Part shown: positions 15,701 through 19,751 of the stretch, in pieces
Layout of the letters: each line of letters begins with the position of its first letter
Position numbering within the stretch: position 1 is the first letter of the stretch
Assembly: GCA_001275005.1 (NCBI GenBank)
Contig: JWZX01002405.1
Location: 1 to 19,751, forward strand
DNA from: Chrysochromulina tobinii
Taxonomy: Eukaryota > Haptophyta > Prymnesiales > Chrysochromulinaceae
Reading direction: 5' to 3'
DNA: 19,751 bases
Made by a program: the position numbers and the translations under genes
The notes under the pieces: model-generated
What the model was told of the DNA's origin: nothing
Databases searched by the model: none
Seen by the model: only the letters and a program-made list of their open reading frames with translations

Positions 15701-16825
15701 CGCGTGCTCCTTCTCGAGCGCCGAGTGCGCCTCACGCACCCCCTTGAGCTGGGCACGTAGGTCCTTCTCGACGCCCTTCAACGACGCGATCGTCTGCGAG
15801 GCGGCGTCGGCGGCGGCCTTGGCGGCAGCCTGCGCCTGCGCGGTCGCCGCATGCGCCGCCTCGAGCTCCACCTCGAGCGCCGTGAGCTCGGCTCCCACAC
15901 AGCGCTCGGCGGCGCACTGCTCCCGCTGCAGCCCGAGGAGCTGGTGTGCATGCATTGCCATGCGATGGCGCAGCGCCTCATCCGCCTCGCGGCGCACCTC
16001 GGCGAGGTTGGCGATCGCGTCCTCGACAAGGCGCTCGCGCTCGCGCTCCGCCTCGTCCACCGCTCTCGCCAGCTGCACCTGGTGCGAGGAGCGCTCTTTG
16101 CGAAGGCTGTCGTTGGCCTCTCGCTTAATCTCTTTGGCCTTGCTCTCAAACGCACGCTCCGCTTGCTTGGTCGCCTGCTGCACCGCTTGGTGCACGGCGA
16201 TCTCCTCGCGTTCGGCCATCTTCTTGGCCTCCGCCGCGCGCGCGTCCGCCTCGCGCTGCAGCGACTGCAGCCGCTTGCGCTGCATCTCGTTGCTCTTGGC
16301 GCGCTCCGCCTCGAGCTGGTGCCTTTCTCGTATCTCGCGCTCGAGGCAGCTCTCGAGCTCGAGCACCGACTGGCGCCAGACCTTGGAGACCACCGTGAGG
16401 CGCTGGCGCACGGCGGCAGACTCCGTGCGCACGGCCGAGAGCTCCGCGTCGCGCTTGCGCGCCTCGAGGCGCAGCGAGCCCACGCATGCGCAGCGTGACT
16501 CGTACTGCCGCACCGCCGCTGCCTGCTCGGAGAGCATCCGCTCGTACGAAGCGACGAGCTCGCCGCGTTCATGCTCGCGCACCGCATCGGCCTGCGCATG
16601 TCGCTGCCGCACCTCATCGAGCTCCGCGCGCAGCGTGTCCGCCTCGCGCGTCAGCTCCACCAGCTGCTCCTGCTGGAGCTCGAGACGCAGGCCGAACCCC
16701 GTCGGCTGCGGCGGCGAAGCGGCGGGTGCTGCGCTGATCGGCTTGGTGAGGGTGATGGCGCTGTTCGCCTTGCTGGGCGACGCAGCGGAGAGCGCCTTGC
16801 TCCGAGGAGAATTGAGGGACGGCAT
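12794..16825 (-). CDS. Large coiled-coil protein, unrecognised
   Basis: A single uninterrupted frame of 1,343 residues (start MPSLNSPRSKALSAASPSK, end SSRRSLSPGR). I cannot assign it to a family. Visible parts: a Ser/Pro-rich head (1-45); a long Glu/Arg/Ala/Gln-rich heptad region (about 45-490); a low-complexity linker with poly-Gly, SPTKSP and many Ser/Pro/His (about 495-720); a second heptad stretch (about 720-800), a poly-Ser run encoded by CTG repeats near 14344-14368, a third coiled coil (about 850-1090), another Ser/Gly-rich linker (about 1090-1170) and a fourth coiled coil to about 1320. There are no membrane segments and no enzymatic motif. Such architecture is common in centrosomal, basal-body, flagellar and Golgi tethering proteins; that is only analogy. 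Strong Ala/Glu/Arg bias keeps the antisense frames open. Confidence 0.85.
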   Translation of the reverse strand: MPSLNSPRSKALSAASPSKANSAITLTKPISAAPAASPPQPTGFGLRLELQQEQLVELTREADTLRAELDEVRQRHAQADAVREHERGELVASYERMLSEQAAAVRQYESRCACVGSLRLEARKRDAELSAVRTESAAVRQRLTVVSKVWRQSVLELESCLEREIRERHQLEAERAKSNEMQRKRLQSLQREADARAAEAKKMAEREEIAVHQAVQQATKQAERAFESKAKEIKREANDSLRKERSSHQVQLARAVDEAERERERLVEDAIANLAEVRREADEALRHRMAMHAHQLLGLQREQCAAERCVGAELTALEVELEAAHAATAQAQAAAKAAADAASQTIASLKGVEKDLRAQLKGVREAHSALEKEHAKLQQTAYQEKTALCEAHTASLAAAKKEADEARKQLADELKGVKETLERMEGEVTKACQLRFEAERAKVREGHKKELARLQASCDTALADERMQMRTKLEKIRKETEKKEKEIAKLRELRENATGGGGGGGAGGSGGVGGKQQSHASPPPTLREPTGSKGNLSPTKSPAPKASSKEIVGSKSAGHSHPAAHARSVSAPRGNMRDSRDSRDHSPERMRREALARDLTGGGRGGEGGGATGEGSERRVNLVMDMAMAPVIPLPAAWETPGAARASPRAPLRPEGDELTISNPGARISAGAREELTPKRPPLEPNPAHTDEREDQDEGEDEDEGPAAAAEGSATTAALRRQVVTLEASLEARQLELAARVRELNTKAHELSDAQHQITTQQKAMAEKEAALAQASAKASQQLANAAIAAAAAAPAPAPSKSPAGPARSKSPARAHSEDSSSSSSSSKGGKSEGKSHRASAASAAASYSEERAEAAREAKQEAARLEAIHAGFEQREGSMRASLQVAEAEKLALTTAHACTVQRLEGELRALTTALDASAEEVRQMEQAMVAAVVAQRLRLDVEIQKEVERIAVADALRSALEAEEKVKSLRAEVRAAEAALGAARAAASHEKAAAELAASALTTAQKEADERLERALHEAATQAKSALLTEKSKAQAESRKAIARAEREAEERLLAQRDDFGKQEKGLREKIVELQKDLTAARQRAAKVEGSAQGGAHGGAPSAEPSHSHSHRQPSPGRGGGDSSARGAVPGSARSVDAEPSARGGAVAKRHGSPARGQAGAQNGVIGDESRAAIKAAEAAAAEAQRLAAASAEQLRVEREEAASLAAGALTLHNATLAVLLREMISLEGESAEEAAAADRLRERLAMETKHLQRKHSRVTKESEQKMADERAALESRLQETERRSEARLRAERTRLAVRYGNQGKQVVQEKLTEKLESLGYNGDGGASPALSSRRSLSPGR

Positions 16826-16983
16826 TGAAAGCCCTTTTGCCGATTCGCGTCAGGTAGGCGGCCGAAAGTTGCCGATACGACGCCTCGACGCTGTCCAAGC
16901 TCGGCGTCAATTGAGAGCTTGTCCAACAATGAACAGCATCGAGATTCTTTTGCCAAATTCACAGGGGCGACGAGGCCAACTTC
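16826..16983. promoter_or_regulatory. Short divergent promoter region, coiled-coil gene / NLE1
   Basis: Only 158 bp separate the two divergent start codons, so transcription signals must be shared or overlapping. I see no TATA box or other recognised motif. Confidence 0.5.
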
Positions 16984-18438
16984 ATGTCGGGATCAAAGCG
17001 TCCACGCGACGAACTCGCGGCGCCCGAGAAGGCTGCGGAGGTTGGCTCGATTGTCGCCCAGTTCGTATCGGCAGAGGGCGAGCGTGCCGGTCCGCAGCTC
17101 GACGTGCCTCTCGACACCACGCCGGAGCAGCTTGCGCTCATCCTGAACCAGCTGCTCCAGAACGAAGAGCCTGTGCCGTACAGCTTTTACGTCAACGACA
17201 ATGAGATGGGGCAGACGCTCGCGAACAACATCTTGGCCACCCACTCGACCGAGCAGACCCTCAGCATCACCTACCATCCGCAGGCCGTCTTCCGAGTGCG
17301 TGCCGTCACGCGCTGCTCCTCGACGCTGCCCGGACACGCTGAGGCGATGCTCTCGACGTCCTTCAGCCCGAGCGGCAAGACGCTCGCGACGGGCTCGGGT
17401 GACCACACCGTGCGGCTCTGGGATGTGCACACCGAGATGCCCTTCAAAACGCTCAGCGCGCACCGCTCGCCGGTGCTGTGCATCGCGTGGTCGCCGTGCG
17501 GACGCTTCCTCGTGTCGGGCAGCAAGGAAGGCATGCTCGCGATATGGTCGCCCTCGCAGACCGAGCCGCTGCGCACGATACCGACCGCGCACAAGAAGTG
17601 GATCAACTTCGTCGCGTGGGAGCCGCTGCACGCCAACGCCGAGTCGACACGCTTCGTCTCTTGCGGCAAGGACGGCACTGTGCGGCTCTGGGATCGCGTG
17701 AGTGGCCAAAGCTTGGGAACGCTCAGCGGCCACACGAACTCGGTGACGTGCGTGCGCTGGGGCGGCGATGACCTGCTGTACACGGGCTCGCACGACCGAA
17801 CCGTCAAGGTTTGGGGCGCGAGCACACAGAAACTCGTCAAGTCGCTCGAGGGGCACGGCCATTGGGTCAACTGCCTCGCGCTGAATACCGACGCTGCCTT
17901 GCGATCGGGTGCGTACGACCACCGCGGCCTCGCGCCCGAGAGCGCCGAGGCGCGCGTCAAGGCGGCGCGCGAGCGGTACGAGAAGGTCAAGGGCAGCGGG
18001 TGCGAGTTGCTTGCGAGCGGCTCCGATGACTTCACACTCTTCCTGTGGAAGCCTGCCGAGGCGAAGAAGGCGATCGCGCGGCTGACGGGCCACGTGCAGC
18101 TCATCAACAATGCCGCCTTCTCGCCGGATGGCGCGTGGCTCGCGTCGGGTTCGTTTGATGGCGCGGTGCGCATCTGGCACGGGCGCACTGGCAAGTTCGT
18201 CGCCACCCTCCGCAACCACGTGGGCGCCGTGTACCAGCTCGCTTGGTCGTCCGACAGCCGACTACTCGCGAGCGGCTCGAAGGACTCGACGGTCAAGGTG
18301 TGGGAAGTCAAGACAAAGAAGCTGCTGGAGGACCTGCCCGGGCACGCGGACGAGGTGTACGCCGTCGACTGGAGCCCCGATGGCGAGCGCGTCGCTTCGG
18401 GCGGCAAGGATCGCAACCTGAAGCTCTGGCGCCGCTGA
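16984..18438 (+). CDS. NLE1: Notchless homologue (NLE1/Rsa4), WD40 ribosome-assembly factor
   Basis: Rsa4/NLE1 binds pre-60S particles. Its N-terminal NLE domain is gripped by the MIDAS domain of the AAA ATPase Rea1/Midasin, which pulls the factor off during late nuclear 60S maturation. The protein is 484 residues (human 485), from a single exon starting MSGSKRPRDE. Ubiquitin-like NLE domain is about 22-90 (AQFVSAEGERAGPQLDVPLD…EPVPYSFYVND). Eight WD repeats follow from about 113 to the end, each with GH and WD/W-type ends: GHAEAM…VRLWD, AHRSPV…LAIWS, AHKKWI…VRLWD, GHTNSV…VKVWG, GHGHWV…LFLWK, GHVQLI…VRIWH, NHVGAV…VKVWE, GHADEV…LKLWR. The insertion in the fifth repeat (PESAEARVKAARERYEKVKG) is characteristic of the family. 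It is complete and looks fully functional. Confidence 0.97.
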   Translation: MSGSKRPRDELAAPEKAAEVGSIVAQFVSAEGERAGPQLDVPLDTTPEQLALILNQLLQNEEPVPYSFYVNDNEMGQTLANNILATHSTEQTLSITYHPQAVFRVRAVTRCSSTLPGHAEAMLSTSFSPSGKTLATGSGDHTVRLWDVHTEMPFKTLSAHRSPVLCIAWSPCGRFLVSGSKEGMLAIWSPSQTEPLRTIPTAHKKWINFVAWEPLHANAESTRFVSCGKDGTVRLWDRVSGQSLGTLSGHTNSVTCVRWGGDDLLYTGSHDRTVKVWGASTQKLVKSLEGHGHWVNCLALNTDAALRSGAYDHRGLAPESAEARVKAARERYEKVKGSGCELLASGSDDFTLFLWKPAEAKKAIARLTGHVQLINNAAFSPDGAWLASGSFDGAVRIWHGRTGKFVATLRNHVGAVYQLAWSSDSRLLASGSKDSTVKVWEVKTKKLLEDLPGHADEVYAVDWSPDGERVASGGKDRNLKLWRR

Positions 18439-18879
18439 AGTGAACGGTCGCTGACGGCACGCACACGCCCACCTCCCACGCGCACGCAGGCCACGCGCAT
18501 CCTTGTCAACATCCTTGGGTGCGCTTGGCAAGAGTCAAGTCAAGTCAAGACTCAACTCTCAAGTCTGAAGTCAGACGTACTTGACATCATACTGGGTACG
18601 GAGGTGAGAGTGTGACAGGCGAAACACCCCGTGCCCGTGAGGGTCTTCAAGTCAAGTCTGTCTATACATAAACAACAGACAACCTCTGACCTTATCTTCA
18701 AACAGGGAACACCCCCTGCACGGCTGGGAAAGTCGAAAGACCAACCTCAACACTAGCGACTAGCCATGACACTAGCATAATTGAGTGGCCCGAGAGATCA
18801 AGTACTCAGTAGCGGCTGTGCGCGCATGGGGAGGACCGCGACGAAACTGACTTGACTTGCCTTGAAGAAACCAATCTCC
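18439..18879. other. Spacer NLE1 / lumen-protein gene with CAAGTC repeats and a possible 5' UTR intron
   Basis: These 441 bp hold the NLE1 3' UTR and the upstream region of the lumenal-protein gene. AGTCAAGTCAAGTCAAG lies at about 18534-18550, TCAAGTCAAGTC at about 18648-18659, and the inverted form GACTTGACTTGCCTTGA at about 18850-18866, so long-range hairpins are possible. A donor-like AG/GTGAGA at about 18604 and an acceptor-like TTCAAACAG near 18705, preceded by CCTCTGACC, could bound a roughly 100-bp 5' UTR intron. No open frame resembles a protein and no tRNA was found. Confidence 0.5.
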
Positions 18880-19407
18880 ATGATGCGGATCGGCTTCTTG
18901 TTCTGCGTCGCCAGCTCAGCTGCCATGAGTTTCCAGCCTCGCACCGCATCCTCACGCCGCGACACCCTGCTTGCCGGCGCCGCCGCGTTCCTGACCACCG
19001 GATCTGCAGCGTTTGCAGAAGAGACGCTGTCACCAGCACAACAGAAGATTGCTGCTGCAAAGGCGGCATCGGAGGCCAAGCTTGCGGGACGTGGCCTCAA
19101 GACTCCGGAGACGAAGACCTTGAGCATCGGCATTCCGTTGGGCGGCGGCTCGTCCACTCAGGATTATTTCGCAGAGGCGAACGAGTTGAAAGAAAAGCGG
19201 CAGGAGCTCGAGGAAAAGATTGGCAACCGCAAAAAGACGAAGTCGCAGTCGGCTCAGATCGAAACGCTGCGTCTGATGGAGAAGAAGGCAAGAGGGCAGG
19301 CACAGGAGGCCCTCAACCGTCAAGCAGAGATCGCCGCAGCGAAGGAGGCGGAAAAGAATGCGCCACCTGGCCTCGAGAAGATCATTGGGCTCAGATTGCC
19401 TTTCTGA
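18880..19407 (+). CDS. Predicted thylakoid-lumen protein of a complex plastid, function unknown
   Basis: The protein is 175 residues from the tandem ATG ATG at 18880 (the frame upstream has only a TTG). The N-terminus reads as a three-part address: a signal-peptide-like hydrophobic core (IGFLFCVASSAAM, about 4-16), a Ser/Thr/Arg-rich transit-like part (about 17-25), then a twin-arginine thylakoid signal, SSRRDTLLAGAAAFLTTGSAAFA, with RR at 26-27 and a likely cleavage after AFA (44-46). The mature part, about 129 residues, is charged, helical and rich in Lys/Glu/Ala, with a GIPLGGGSS loop and a probable helical hairpin (about 95-160), ending GLRLPF. I do not recognise the family. The small helical shape would suit a photosystem-associated lumenal subunit, but that is a guess. 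ER-then-plastid targeting implies a secondary plastid. Confidence 0.75.
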   Translation: MMRIGFLFCVASSAAMSFQPRTASSRRDTLLAGAAAFLTTGSAAFAEETLSPAQQKIAAAKAASEAKLAGRGLKTPETKTLSIGIPLGGGSSTQDYFAEANELKEKRQELEEKIGNRKKTKSQSAQIETLRLMEKKARGQAQEALNRQAEIAAAKEAEKNAPPGLEKIIGLRLPF

Positions 19408-19620
19408 ACTGCGGTCGCGTCGCCCTATACGTGTGATGTGTCCATGGCAGAGCGTTGTCCGCGCCGTGATTTGTAGTGAGGAACTAATGTCCCGGTACAC
19501 GACAGAATCCGTCACCGCTGCGCCTGGGAAACATACGCAGATGGGAGGCATCTCACCCCACTCGGTCCACAGTCCCCGCTCGATGAGGTTCGCTCCGTCC
19601 GTCCGCACAGTCGCGGAGAC
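19408..19620. other. Region between convergent genes near the right edge
   Basis: This lies between the lumenal-protein stop and the leftward partial gene. If that gene is spliced at 19684/19621, a further exon starts at 19620 on the minus strand (VSATVRTDGANLIERGLWTEW), with a possible donor GTGAGA near 19557. Otherwise the stretch is 3' UTR. I cannot decide between the two. Confidence 0.35.
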
Positions 19621-19660
19621 CTGGTTCCCCACGATTCGGCCATCAGAGGACGTGGCCACC

Positions 19661-19751
19661 TCAGTCCTCGAGGGCGTTGCCCACCTCTTTGACGTGGATC
19701 TCGGCGAGGTTGCCCATCTGCTTGCGCGAGAGCACCTTGAGCCGCGTGCCG
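19661..19751 (-). CDS. 3' part of an unrecognised gene, cut by the window edge
   Basis: Read leftward from the edge, the frame encodes GTRLKVLSRKQMGNLAEIHV KEVGNALED and stops at 19661-19663. The composition looks like real protein but I do not recognise it. An alternative is that only 19751-19685 is exon: GAG/GTGGGC at 19684 is a donor and AACCAG ending at 19621 an acceptor. This 64-bp stretch contains the CCTCTGATGG unit (19650-19641) seen in the GSS and DDB1 introns, and the frame continues sensibly after it (VSATVRTDGANLIERGLWTEW). The sequence to the right would settle the family. Confidence 0.45.
   Translation of the reverse strand, partial: GTRLKVLSRKQMGNLAEIHVKEVGNALED

Noticed and set aside
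14769-17204. 811-codon plus-strand open frame antisense to the coiled-coil gene
   Set aside because: Ser/Arg/Ala-rich shadow with no recognisable motif. It runs through the divergent promoter and into NLE1 in another frame.
16993-18219. 408-codon minus-strand open frame antisense to NLE1
   Set aside because: It is a shadow of a well-supported WD40 gene and no family resemblance was seen.
18439-18879. tRNA, snRNA or 5S gene in the longer spacers
   Set aside because: I looked for T-loop/B-box, U1/U2/U5/U6 core motifs and cloverleaf arms here and in the other gaps and found none that hold together.
19030-19659. 209-codon minus-strand frame opposite the lumenal-protein gene
   Set aside because: Most of it is the antisense of a gene with a clear targeting signal. 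Only its first roughly 20 codons after 19620 may belong to a spliced exon of the right-edge gene.

Overview
This is a GC-rich window of eukaryotic nuclear DNA. The genes are spaced individually, start codons have no ribosome-binding sites, several genes are spliced with GT-AG introns of about 64-198 bp, and the products are typical eukaryotic proteins: glutathione synthetase, an RBBP6/Mpe1-type protein, TRAPPC1, DDB1, a LAMMER kinase and Notchless. The last complete gene carries what looks like an N-terminal signal peptide followed by a twin-arginine thylakoid signal. This points to an alga with a secondary (complex) plastid, such as a haptophyte or stramenopile. The exact lineage cannot be read from the window.

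Layout: 427-2351 (-) glutathione synthetase, three exons. 2655-5012 (-) RBBP6/Mpe1-like protein with a very long glutamine tract. It diverges from 5217-5816 (+) TRAPPC1, whose first coding exon has only seven codons. 6363-10110 (-) DDB1, four exons, convergent with TRAPPC1. 10882-12492 (+) CLK/LAMMER kinase, divergent from DDB1 over a 771-bp spacer with a CCAAT box and TATA-like box. 12794-16825 (-) a 1,343-residue coiled-coil protein that I cannot name, convergent with the kinase. 16984-18438 (+) NLE1/Rsa4, divergent from the coiled-coil gene over 158 bp. 18880-19407 (+) a predicted thylakoid-lumen protein. 19661-19751 (-) the 3' part of an unrecognised gene that runs off the right edge.

The genes do not form a pathway. 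They are mostly housekeeping functions: redox, mRNA 3' processing, vesicle tethering, CUL4 ubiquitin ligase and DNA repair, splicing control, and 60S ribosome assembly. The most unusual signal is in the introns. Those of GSS and DDB1, and weakly those of TRAPPC1 and the right-edge gene, carry units of one 10-bp repeat (CCTCTGATGG on the transcribed sense strand), always in the same orientation relative to transcription. Several introns also begin with a copy of the sequence that starts the following exon, or duplicate the exon/intron junction itself. This looks like a family of recently gained or recently expanding introns (introner-like or tandem-duplication-born). A second point of interest is that the predicted glutathione synthetase has a degenerate ATP-binding glycine loop.
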